DNA of 41,709 bases from assembly GCA_001801885.1 (NCBI GenBank), contig MGYU01000028.1, forward strand, positions 1 through 41,709, in the 5' to 3' direction. This DNA comes from Gammaproteobacteria bacterium RIFCSPLOWO2_12_47_11 (GTDB taxonomy: Bacteria; Pseudomonadota; Gammaproteobacteria; Eutrophobiales; Eutrophobiaceae). How positions within the stretch are numbered: the first letter of the stretch is position 1; each line of letters begins with the position of its first letter. Below are positions 8,112 to 16,661 of the stretch, in pieces. The translations under genes were made by a program, and so were the position numbers. The notes under the pieces are model-generated. The model was not told the DNA's origin, made no database searches, and saw only the letters and a list, made by a program, of their open reading frames with translations.

Positions 8112-8918
8112 ATGACTAAAGACACTTTCACTATTGCCTCCATCGGCTTTGATGAACGGGATCAGAACGTCCTGTTGACAGTAGTTGCACTGGCCAAAAA
8201 CCGATTGCCACGTTTTATGTTGTTTGAATCCTCGCCAGATAAAAAACTGGCTGACATACTTATTGTTAATGCCGACAAACCCGATGCCATACAACGCTGG
8301 AATGCTTATCTCAAGTTGCATCAGAATACAGCAACTATTTCCACTTTAATGGCATGCGAAGCAGTGCCACCTGCCAATCCAAACGACAAAAACCGTTATC
8401 TGAAAAAACCGCTTGCCGCCACACGGCTGTTGTCGGTACTGGAAGAAGTCGTTACTACAGAGCATGGTTACACTGCACCCAAAGCGTTTGAAGGAGATAT
8501 TACCAGTAACGGTGACGCTCTTGTTTCCGGCCCGGCTGCTGGCGCCAATAACTTTTCCGCCCTGGTAGTTGATGACAGTCTGCCGGTGCGGATTCAGATG
8601 AAAAAAGCATTGCATAATATCGCGGGCCGGGTGGATTTCGCCGAGACCGGCGAAGAAGCAGAAAAACTGATCCGTAATAATACTTATAACATCGTGTTTC
8701 TGGATGTAATTCTTCCCGGCGTAGATGGTTACGATATCTGCAAGCTCATCAAGAAAGATCCACAGAAAGGCAAAACCCCGGTAATTATGCTCACCAGTAA
8801 TTCATCGCCCGCAGATAGCATCAAGGGCAAAATGGCGGGTTGCGATACTTATCTGATTAAGCCGGTACGTAAGGATATTTTCAAAGAAGTCATCCATGAG
8901 TATCTGGGGCTCGAGTAA
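8112..8918 (+). CDS. Response regulator: N-terminal receiver-like module plus C-terminal CheY-like receiver
   Basis: The C-terminal half (about 145-268) is a full receiver: acidic pair in VVDDS, phospho-acceptor D198 in FLDVILPG, T in MLTSN and K in LIKPV. The N-terminal 115 residues have a receiver-like rhythm (ADILIVNAD, then YLKKPL and a final helix) but no acidic pocket, so it looks like a pseudo-receiver. There is no DNA-binding output. Leading a Pil-Chp-like cluster, it occupies the place of PilG-type regulators but is twice their length. I infer a protein-interaction output. A hairpin (about 8935-8957) lies just after the stop. Confidence 0.8.
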   Translation: MTKDTFTIASIGFDERDQNVLLTVVALAKNRLPRFMLFESSPDKKLADILIVNADKPDAIQRWNAYLKLHQNTATISTLMACEAVPPANPNDKNRYLKKPLAATRLLSVLEEVVTTEHGYTAPKAFEGDITSNGDALVSGPAAGANNFSALVVDDSLPVRIQMKKALHNIAGRVDFAETGEEAEKLIRNNTYNIVFLDVILPGVDGYDICKLIKKDPQKGKTPVIMLTSNSSPADSIKGKMAGCDTYLIKPVRKDIFKEVIHEYLGLE

Positions 8919-9047
8919 CCGGGCACAATGAGTAGCAGGGTTATGCCAATAACCTGCCCCATCGGGATGAGAAATGGCCATATATAGAGTAATGGCTCAC
9001 AACGATACAAACCATACAGACAAAGCCGGGCCGAAAGCTATCAGACC

Positions 9048-9545
9048 ATGATGACACCGACAGCAGCATTAAACTATCTGGCCTCACGAAAGAGAGAACA
9101 TGATTTGTATGTTCAGGAAAAAAAAGAGGATACGCGTTATGGTTTCAGGTTAGGCGAGTTGAGGCTCCTGTTGCGGCCAAACGAAAAAGTAGAGACTATA
9201 AAAGCAGTGCCGGCTTGTCCCATGCCCAATACACCCCACTGGTTCGCAGGGATGATCAACCTTCGCGGCAATCTGTTACCGGTGTTTGATATTAAACAAC
9301 TGCTGGATATGAAAAGTCCGGGACTGCCCAAATGGATCATCGTCTTTGGACGGGATAACCGTGCTGCTGGAATCTATGCCGACACCTTGCCATCCGGAGT
9401 AATCGTAGATCGTCCGGCAGATGTACGTCCGCACCTGCATGATTTTTTGCAAGATTGCGTGGAAAATACTTTAATGCAGGGAGACAACATGTGGATCGAG
9501 GTGGCGTTTGAGAAAATGTTCGAGGATTTACGCAGCAGATTTTGA
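9048..9545 (+). CDS. CheW-like coupling protein (PilI-like)
   Basis: A CheW-domain protein of 165 residues. The diagnostic stretch is HWFAGMINLRGNLLPVFDI in the middle of the fold, preceded by a strand reading YGFRLGELRLLLRP, and followed by a second subdomain with a WIIVFGRDNRAAGI strand. Coupling proteins bridge receptor tips and the CheA kinase at the inner membrane. It begins with two adjacent ATG codons. It lies immediately before the receptor gene, as pilI does before pilJ. Confidence 0.85.
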   Translation: MMTPTAALNYLASRKREHDLYVQEKKEDTRYGFRLGELRLLLRPNEKVETIKAVPACPMPNTPHWFAGMINLRGNLLPVFDIKQLLDMKSPGLPKWIIVFGRDNRAAGIYADTLPSGVIVDRPADVRPHLHDFLQDCVENTLMQGDNMWIEVAFEKMFEDLRSRF

Positions 9546-9607
9546 TTAACCGGATTGCAGGTGAAGAAGGATATTTAATCATAGTAAAGCCAGGTGGGGG
9601 AGTATTA

Positions 9608-10948
9608 ATGACACAATTCATACCGATAGAACGCATAAAAGGGCTACGGTCTTCACAACTGATCGGCATATTACTGTTCCTGCTTATGGCGATCCTTGTC
9701 AGTCTGGGTATGTTGTTATACGCCAACTGGAACATGCGAGATGCTCTCGCGGCCTTACGGCCCGAAATGCAAGGCATGGATTGGATATCCTTAACCGCCA
9801 TGATTATGGCCTTTATATCCTTCTTTCTAATGGCGCCCCTGTTCAGGTATCTCGTCAATTCCCTGGAAGATCATGTAAAAACCGAGCAGCGTACCAAAAA
9901 AGAAAATCAGGAGCTCAGTAATGCAGTAGTTGAACTGTTGCAAGGTGTAGATAAACTGAGCCAGAGGGACCTGACCGTACGTATGGATATCACTGAAGAT
10001 GCCACTGCACCCATTGCCGATTCACTGAACCTGCTGGCCGACGAAATAGCCGGTATCCTGCAGGGCGTCAAACGAATCTCGCACGACATCTCCAATTTCT
10101 GTCGGTCCGTTAAAGACCACTCCGATACAGTTATCCGCTATGCCAACGAGGAACGCGATGAAGTAGATCATGCCAATGCCGAGCTGACAGCAGCATCAGA
10201 GGCGATGGTGAATATTGCCGAACTGGCCAAGACCTGTGGTGTTGCAGCGGATGCGGCAATAGATACTACAGCCAAGGCCAAGGACACAGTGATACGCACA
10301 GTAGGCGGTATCAACAGCATCCGCGAAATCATCCGTGAGACGGAAAAACGCATCAAACGCCTGGGTGAACGCTCACAGGAGATCAGCAGTGTGGTCAGCC
10401 TGATCAACAGTATTGCCGAGCGCACCCATATCCTCGCCCTCAATGCCAGCATTCATGCCGCGTCCGCCGGTGAGGCCGGACGCGGATTTGTCGTTATTGC
10501 TGATGAAGTTCAGCGGCTGGCAGAGAACGCACGTGAGGCTACGGGCCAGATATCATCCCTGGTCAACAACATCCAGGCGGAGACCTCGGAAGCCGTGACT
10601 ATAATGAATAATGTGATCAGCGAAGTTGTGTCCGGCACCAAGCTGGCGGAACAGGCCGGGGTGCAAATGGAGGAAACCCTGTTGCGCACCCACCAGTTGG
10701 TCAACATGGTGCGTGAAATCGCGGTAAACTCAGACCAGCAGGTCAAGACCGCCACTCTTATCACTGAGCGTGCCAAGGCCATCAAGGACAGCACACAGAA
10801 AACCAACCGGGAATTACAGGAACAGTCTGTGTATGTCGATAATCTGGTGCAATATTCTTCCGAACTGGTGAATGCGGTCGGCGTATTCAAGCTGCCGGAA
10901 TCCCCGGTGAAAAAAGAGTCTACACCACCAGTACGGGGCGTTATGTAA
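9608..10948 (+). CDS. PilJ-like methyl-accepting chemotaxis protein with minimal periplasmic part
   Basis: The frame is open from a TTG at 9542 overlapping the cheW stop, but the ATG at 9608 has a strong purine-rich ribosome binding site (GGTGGGGGAG), giving 446 residues. Two membrane segments (about 14-36 and 54-74) enclose a periplasmic loop of only about 17 residues, so no ligand domain is present. A HAMP-like linker and a long signalling coiled coil follow. The hairpin tip reads ERTHILALNASIHA...AGEAGRGF, which resembles PilJ (NILALNASIQAS type) more than classical receptors ([16 protein letters not shown]). No CheR-binding pentapeptide ends the protein, and this cluster has no cheR or cheB. 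I infer that it senses membrane or partner-protein state. Confidence 0.87.
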   Translation: MTQFIPIERIKGLRSSQLIGILLFLLMAILVSLGMLLYANWNMRDALAALRPEMQGMDWISLTAMIMAFISFFLMAPLFRYLVNSLEDHVKTEQRTKKENQELSNAVVELLQGVDKLSQRDLTVRMDITEDATAPIADSLNLLADEIAGILQGVKRISHDISNFCRSVKDHSDTVIRYANEERDEVDHANAELTAASEAMVNIAELAKTCGVAADAAIDTTAKAKDTVIRTVGGINSIREIIRETEKRIKRLGERSQEISSVVSLINSIAERTHILALNASIHAASAGEAGRGFVVIADEVQRLAENAREATGQISSLVNNIQAETSEAVTIMNNVISEVVSGTKLAEQAGVQMEETLLRTHQLVNMVREIAVNSDQQVKTATLITERAKAIKDSTQKTNRELQEQSVYVDNLVQYSSELVNAVGVFKLPESPVKKESTPPVRGVM

Positions 10949-11005
10949 CCCCGGCTGATATACCACACCCACCCAAACAGACACTAAACGCTCACCACTG
11001 CCGAT

Positions 11006-14000
11006 ATGTCTGATTCAAGCAAGATACTGCAAGAGCATCTGGACCGCCTCGGTGCAATCCTGAATCAAGCCCATACAGGACCGGAACAACTACGGTTGTT
11101 CTGTGCCGGCCTTGAAGAAACCGGAGAACAGGCCATGGCGGCCGGGTATCCGGGTTTACTGGATTTATGTTTGATATTTCGTGATTGCCTGGCGGGTTGG
11201 CACGATGACGCTAATGCTGAAGAAAGTGCCAAGGATATGTCGGTGCTGGCCACCTGGCCCGAAGCTGTGCGTAATTATCTGCTGCAACCGGAAGCGGACA
11301 CCTGCAAAGAAGCACTGATGCATCTGGTCTGTTACCCTGTCTGGGGGACCAGCATCAGCCTGGATGATGCGGCCATGCTCAAGGGACTGCTGGATATTCA
11401 TATTGATCCGTCCGGTTTGAGACCTGCCAGCACGGAACTCGACCTTGAAGCGTTGCAAATCAGCAACCACCCTCCTCCCGCCACCGAACAGCCACGGCCT
11501 GATATTCATATCAATGATGCATTACCGGCGCAACTGCGGGAATTGATCAGCATTATGATTGCGGAGTTGTTGAATATCAGAGCTTCCATCCAGCAGGTTC
11601 AGTCCTTGCTGCAATCCGGCCAACCGTGCCCTGAAATACTGACACAGTCATGGCAGGAAATTTCCCGGACCCTGGGTTACTACAGTGATGCGGTCAGCAG
11701 TATAGAATTTCAGGGGCTGGGGGTAATAGTCAGCCATGTCCGGGATAACCTGGCCAGCGTAACTGATGCCAAACAGGACCGTCATGCCTCACTGCCTGAG
11801 CTGCTGCTGGGGTGGACTGATGCGGTATTGGCCTATCTGCAAAATCCCGTAGATACAGAAACCACGGACGCTTTACTCAACTTCGTACGTACTGATCACT
11901 GGCCACTCCCTCTCGGTGATAAACAGGCTGATGCCCTTACGCCGTTATTCCGGGCATTTCAGTCCGGGACAGTAGTGAAGGAAAAACCACAACGGCAACA
12001 ACTTGCGGGGCCGGAAGATGTATCACTCGCCTTACCTGAAGATGCTGACCAGGAACTGCTGGAAGCCATGTTGCAGGAACTGCCGGCGCAGACAGAGCTG
12101 TTGTCCTCCGCCTTGCAACGCCTGAATACGGGTGGCAGTCTGGATGACATACTGGTTGCAAAACGTATTGCTCATACCCTGAAAGGTGCGGGTAATACCG
12201 TAGGCATCCGGGGTATCGCTACACTCACACATCACCTGGAGGACATATTGCTTGAACTCCATAAACAGGAAACTCTCCCCACGCCACGTATCATGCAAAC
12301 ACTGATGAATGCTGCAGATTGTCTGGCCGTAATGAGTGAATACTTGCTCGGAACCAGCGACCCACCTGAAGACGCAGCAGCAGTGTTACAGGAAGTTCTG
12401 GGTATGGCGAACATCATCGATCAGCAGGGCATTGCCGCCCTGGATGCCAACGCTGCGGACCCAGTCTCCGCTGCGTCCGCGCCCGGCAAGGAACCGGACA
12501 GCACGACTGCACTGGAAAAAGTCAATGCCGGTGAGCGTGAAATGATCCCCATGTTGCGTATGCCAGCAGCTTTAGTGGATAACCTCCTGCGGTTGATTGG
12601 CGAAACCAAAATCTCGACCGGACAGATTAACAATTTTGTCCATGAATCCCTGCTCCAGATGAAAGAAATGCGGAATTGTTTCGATCAACTTCGACTGCTC
12701 GGGACCAAGGTACAGGAATTGACTGATATCAAGGATCTGGGACAGATACAACAGCACACAAAAAAAGGCTTTTACGACAGCCTGGAGATGGACAATTACA
12801 CGGAATTACATTCTTACAGCAAATGGCTGTCAGAAGCGACCGTTGATGCCCATGAGATCGGCCAGTCGGTTACCTCAAATCTTGTCAAATTGCAGGATAT
12901 GCTGGCGGCCCAGAACCGGCTCAATAATGAAACCCAAGAGAATGTCATCCGTGCCAGAATGCTGCCAGTAGACACGCATTTACAACGCCTGCAGCGATGC
13001 GTCAGGCAGGCGTCCAAACTCACCGGGAAACCGGTGGAACTGCACCTTGAAGGTGGCAGCACTTTACTGGACAGCGAGACCTTGAATGCCTTACTTGACC
13101 CGCTCATGCACATACTGCGCAATGCAGTCGATCACGGCATTGAGAACAGGGATGAACGTGTGGCGCTGGGCAAGCCGGAAACCGGAAATATCACACTTAC
13201 CTTTGCCCGTGACGGGAACAATATTCTGGTGCACTGCCGTGACGATGGCCGGGGTCTGGACCTCAATGCAATAAAACAGAAGGCAATCACTCAGGGCCTG
13301 TTGGATGAGGATCGACCTGTCAGTGATACTGAACTCAAGCAATTTATTCTGCGTCCCAATTTCTCCACCAAACAGGAAACCACTCATGTATCAGGACGTG
13401 GTATTGGCATGGATGCAGTACAGGCCAGTATCAGTGCGCTCACCGGTATCCTGACTATAGACAGTGAAACCGGTAAGGGCACCACTATGCGCATCCGCTT
13501 GCCGCAAAATACACTTTCACTGTTTGCCCTGCTGGTGCGTGTGGGACCTCGCCTTCTGGTTATTGCAAACCGTGACATTGTCCGTATTGTGCATCACGAG
13601 GACGGAAAACTGCTTAAGTCAGATGATAAATGGACTTTTCAAATGGATATGGATGGGGAAAGTTATCCCGCACTGCCCATAGAAAAACTGTTGAACACAT
13701 TTGTCGAGCGGCGTGCTGAAGAAAGGCTTTCACGCACTGTCATCGTCTACGGGACAGAAACCGGAACTATTGCAGTAATGGTAGAAAAAATATTGAGCAG
13801 CGGTGACCTTGTCGTCAAGGGACTGGGTGATTATGTCCCGAATATACCTGGTATTCTTGGTGTAACCCTGCTCGGGGACGGGATAGTTGCGCCGGTACTT
13901 GATATTGCCGAGCTGTTGCGACATCCGGAATCTCTATCTGCCAGTACCGGACGTTATACCCGTGAAATTTATGCGCCAGTGAAATTGCCCACCGCACTGG

Positions 14001-14374
14001 TGGTAGATGATTCACTCAGCGCCCGGCGGTCCCTTGCCCAATTTATGCAGGACGCCGGTTATGAGGTGCGGCAGGCCCGGGATGGGATAGAAGCCATGGA
14101 TATCATTATGACGCATAAACCTGACCTGCTCTTGTCTGATCTGGAAATGCCCAGAATGGATGGTTTGGAGTTGACCGGGCATATCCGCGCCAATAGCAGC
14201 ACGGTGGATATTCCAATTATCATGATTACCTCCCGTGCCGCTGCAAAACACCGGGAAGAAGCGCTCGCTTCTGGTGTAAATATCTATCTGACCAAACCTT
14301 ACGCCGAGGACGAGTTACTGGAAGAGATACACAGACTGGTGCCCCATGTGGGTGGAGGGTCAACATCCTCTTGA
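11006..14374 (+). CDS. Large CheA-type histidine kinase with C-terminal receiver (PilL/ChpA-like)
   Basis: A 1122-residue hybrid chemotaxis kinase. The first 330 residues form helical Hpt-like segments without a phospho-histidine. A true Hpt domain follows with H390 in IAHTLKGAGNTVG. The dimerisation and ATPase region has the N box ILRNAVDHGIE (about 705), a DDGRGLD G1 box, SGRGIGMD and GKGTTMRI. A CheW-like domain comes next, then a receiver (about 995-1115) with acidic VVDDS, D1045 in LLSDLEMP, and K in YLTKPY. ChpA of Pseudomonas has many Hpt modules; this protein keeps one active and one or two remnants. It phosphorylates partner receivers, perhaps the regulator at 8112, the fusion at 15386 and its own receiver. 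Confidence 0.9.
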   Translation: MSDSSKILQEHLDRLGAILNQAHTGPEQLRLFCAGLEETGEQAMAAGYPGLLDLCLIFRDCLAGWHDDANAEESAKDMSVLATWPEAVRNYLLQPEADTCKEALMHLVCYPVWGTSISLDDAAMLKGLLDIHIDPSGLRPASTELDLEALQISNHPPPATEQPRPDIHINDALPAQLRELISIMIAELLNIRASIQQVQSLLQSGQPCPEILTQSWQEISRTLGYYSDAVSSIEFQGLGVIVSHVRDNLASVTDAKQDRHASLPELLLGWTDAVLAYLQNPVDTETTDALLNFVRTDHWPLPLGDKQADALTPLFRAFQSGTVVKEKPQRQQLAGPEDVSLALPEDADQELLEAMLQELPAQTELLSSALQRLNTGGSLDDILVAKRIAHTLKGAGNTVGIRGIATLTHHLEDILLELHKQETLPTPRIMQTLMNAADCLAVMSEYLLGTSDPPEDAAAVLQEVLGMANIIDQQGIAALDANAADPVSAASAPGKEPDSTTALEKVNAGEREMIPMLRMPAALVDNLLRLIGETKISTGQINNFVHESLLQMKEMRNCFDQLRLLGTKVQELTDIKDLGQIQQHTKKGFYDSLEMDNYTELHSYSKWLSEATVDAHEIGQSVTSNLVKLQDMLAAQNRLNNETQENVIRARMLPVDTHLQRLQRCVRQASKLTGKPVELHLEGGSTLLDSETLNALLDPLMHILRNAVDHGIENRDERVALGKPETGNITLTFARDGNNILVHCRDDGRGLDLNAIKQKAITQGLLDEDRPVSDTELKQFILRPNFSTKQETTHVSGRGIGMDAVQASISALTGILTIDSETGKGTTMRIRLPQNTLSLFALLVRVGPRLLVIANRDIVRIVHHEDGKLLKSDDKWTFQMDMDGESYPALPIEKLLNTFVERRAEERLSRTVIVYGTETGTIAVMVEKILSSGDLVVKGLGDYVPNIPGILGVTLLGDGIVAPVLDIAELLRHPESLSASTGRYTREIYAPVKLPTALVVDDSLSARRSLAQFMQDAGYEVRQARDGIEAMDIIMTHKPDLLLSDLEMPRMDGLELTGHIRANSSTVDIPIIMITSRAAAKHREEALASGVNIYLTKPYAEDELLEEIHRLVPHVGGGSTSS

Positions 14375-14393
14375 TCCCATATTTCCGAACACT

Positions 14394-14858
14394 ATGAACC
14401 CCGAGACCAATAATCCTCCTGAAAAAACTGTCCGTGATTTTGTCAAACTGACCCTGGGCAAGACCCGTTTTTTACTGCCGGACAGGGAAGTATTGTCCAT
14501 TGAACCCATGCTTAATATTGATCTAACACATGAAGACAATGATGACTTTAATTTCATCACGATGAATGACAAAAAGATTTCTGTATATGCCTTTGATGAG
14601 GACTTACAACTGGTTTCTGCCAAAGACGACCGTCATCAGTTTTGTGTATTTCTGGACGACGGTCAGGATCGAATCGGGATATTGTGTGATGACGCAGGTA
14701 ATGTGACTCTGGACGACATAAAACTGCACGAACTACCGGACTGCATGCTCAGCACAGATACAGCGATTAAGAACATTGCTGTAAGCAATAACAATCTCTA
14801 CTGCGTCAGCAACATCACAAACCTGTTACAACTCATCAAAAAATCAGGTTTAGACTGA
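14394..14858 (+). CDS. Divergent CheW-like protein
   Basis: About 154 residues from the ATG at 14394. A frame start at 14346 would overlap the end of the cheA-like gene by 29 bp and cannot be excluded. The fold pattern is CheW-like: a first strand with FVKLTLGKTRFLLP and VLSIEP, a middle strand KISVYAFD, then FCVFLDDGQDRIGILCDDAGNV typical of the second subdomain. The usual GxxxxRGxxxPV loop is absent. It lies between the large kinase gene and another CheW-like gene. It may be an alternative adaptor as ChpC is in the Pil-Chp system; this is inference. Confidence 0.62.
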   Translation: MNPETNNPPEKTVRDFVKLTLGKTRFLLPDREVLSIEPMLNIDLTHEDNDDFNFITMNDKKISVYAFDEDLQLVSAKDDRHQFCVFLDDGQDRIGILCDDAGNVTLDDIKLHELPDCMLSTDTAIKNIAVSNNNLYCVSNITNLLQLIKKSGLD

Positions 14859-14861
14859 CAT

Positions 14862-15389
14862 ATGCAAGACACAGCACAAATGTCTGAAATAGCCTGCAAG
14901 GCCTGGTTATTACCCACTGGCAGCATCCATGTGGCTATCGGCGAGTTTGAGCTGGTGCATATCATTGCCGGCTGGCAGCGCTATATACCGGTACCACGCA
15001 GTCCGGTCTGGTGCCATCATGTTTTTTTATGGCAGGGTTGTCTGTTGCCATTATTTGATTTGGAAAATTATATAAATTCTGCACAGGGGAAAGTCGAGAC
15101 ATCATATTCCAACACCAGTGATATCGTCGGCATCATTGCTTATGAAAATCAACGCGGAGAAATACAATACGGCGGCTTGAAACTGAACGCACCACCTGTC
15201 ATCAGGGTAGTAAGCGATGACAAGATGTGCGATTATCCCTTGAGTTATCCAGGCTGGAGCAAGATTGCCCTGTCCTGCTTCAAGGACCCTGACATTGGAC
15301 CAGTGCCAATTCTGGATATACAACGGATCTTTTGTGCCAAATCACAAGCTACCGCCACAACCACTAACAGCGCAGAAAAACAACCATGA
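14862..15389 (+). CDS. Second divergent CheW-like protein
   Basis: 175 residues. The central part reads SPVWCHHVFLWQGCLLPLFDLENY, which aligns in form with the hWxxGhhNhRGxhLPVhDL loop of CheW, although the NhRG part is changed. The preceding segment (AWLLPTGSIHVAIGEFELVHII) fits the first strands, and IVGIIAYEN the second subdomain. It starts 3 bp after the previous stop and its own stop overlaps the start of the receiver-kinase gene (ATGA), so translation is probably coupled. Residues CDYPLSYPGW to the end have no obvious CheW match. Confidence 0.62.
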   Translation: MQDTAQMSEIACKAWLLPTGSIHVAIGEFELVHIIAGWQRYIPVPRSPVWCHHVFLWQGCLLPLFDLENYINSAQGKVETSYSNTSDIVGIIAYENQRGEIQYGGLKLNAPPVIRVVSDDKMCDYPLSYPGWSKIALSCFKDPDIGPVPILDIQRIFCAKSQATATTTNSAEKQP

Positions 15390-16621
15390 GGTTCCTGATA
15401 ATCGATGATGATGCAAGTCTGCGCGCCCTGCTGAAAAAACGCCTGCAACAAAAATGGCCGGTTGCTGTGATTGAGACCTATGATCCACTCAAGTCCGGCA
15501 TACCGGATACAAATTTCCCGTGGGAAAATTATAATCTTGTTTTCCTTGACTATGATCTTGGCCTGGATGATCTGACCGGCCTTGATGTATTAACCAGCAT
15601 AAAACAACTGGACAACTCTCCATTTGTGATCATGGTGACCGGTCATGACAGCGTAGATATTGCCGTCAAGGCCATAAGGATGGGCGCGAATGATTACCTG
15701 ATCAAATATGACGTAGTTACGGAAAAATTATTTGAGATGATAGATGAGGCCCTGGCGTCTGGTAAAATCTCACAGAATCTGAAAAAGATTGCTACATCTA
15801 TACAAATCAATTCCGGGCAAAGTCAGGACTGGCAGATTCCAGGGTATACCTGTATTTCGGAAATAAGAAAGGGGCAATCCACAACACTGCTCGCGGAACG
15901 TCTTGAGGACAAACAACGCGTAGTATTAAAAGTATTGACTATCGAGGAAGCCAAATCATCGGCGGTCCTGTTGAAACGATTTGCACAGGAATTGAATATC
16001 CTGGCCGACCTTGATCACCCCAATCTTATCAAGGTGCTGGATCACGGCGTTACTCCGAATTATGCCTGGTACGCGACGGAGTTCATGGCGCGAGGTGATC
16101 TGGCAAGACGTATTGCCCAGGAAAAATTAAACCCGCAACAAATAAAAAATTATATCCTGCTGATTGCCAGTGGACTTCTGGCGTTGCACCGGAAGGGTAT
16201 TGTCCACAGGGACATCAAACCCAGCAACATACTCTTCAAGGACGATGATACCCTGGTTATTGCCGATTTGGGCATTGCCAAGGATCTTACCTGCGATGAT
16301 GCTTTTACTATACAAGGGGACGTACTGGGCACCCCTTATTACATGAGTCTTGAACAAATCAACGGATCACCGGTAGACAAACGTAGCGATATTTACAGTC
16401 TGGGGGTTGTGTTATATGAGCTTCTCACGGGTGATCGTCCATTCACAGGCGAATCAATTATGGAAGTGATATACAAACATACTTCGCACAGCCTTGCTCC
16501 CCTGCCTGATACTGTCGAAGGTTGGCAGCCGGTCATTGATAAAATGCTGACCAGGAATCCGGCTGATCGGTATCAGGATCTGGAGCAGTTCATCGCGGCA
16601 GTCAATGACATTAAAACCTGA
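15386..16621 (+). CDS. Receiver-Ser/Thr protein kinase fusion with altered glycine loop
   Basis: A receiver (1-125) with acidic IIDDD, phospho-acceptor D55 in FLDYDLG, TGHD and a lysine in LIKYD precedes a eukaryotic-type protein kinase (about 153-411). Catalytic residues are all present: K182 in VVLKVL, E202, HRD at 274-276, N281, a DLG triplet at 294-296 and D334 in DKRSDIYSLG. The glycine-rich loop is not: ISEIRKGQSTTLLAERL stands where GxGxxGxV is expected. This may weaken ATP binding or make activity receiver-dependent. There is no membrane segment or PASTA domain, so it is cytosolic. It starts with a 4-bp ATGA overlap with the CheW-like gene and pairs with the paralogue at 21652. Confidence 0.88.
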   Translation: MRFLIIDDDASLRALLKKRLQQKWPVAVIETYDPLKSGIPDTNFPWENYNLVFLDYDLGLDDLTGLDVLTSIKQLDNSPFVIMVTGHDSVDIAVKAIRMGANDYLIKYDVVTEKLFEMIDEALASGKISQNLKKIATSIQINSGQSQDWQIPGYTCISEIRKGQSTTLLAERLEDKQRVVLKVLTIEEAKSSAVLLKRFAQELNILADLDHPNLIKVLDHGVTPNYAWYATEFMARGDLARRIAQEKLNPQQIKNYILLIASGLLALHRKGIVHRDIKPSNILFKDDDTLVIADLGIAKDLTCDDAFTIQGDVLGTPYYMSLEQINGSPVDKRSDIYSLGVVLYELLTGDRPFTGESIMEVIYKHTSHSLAPLPDTVEGWQPVIDKMLTRNPADRYQDLEQFIAAVNDIKT

Positions 16622-16661
16622 TGCATCCGTTACCATGTAATTCCGGTTAAGCTATTTCATC

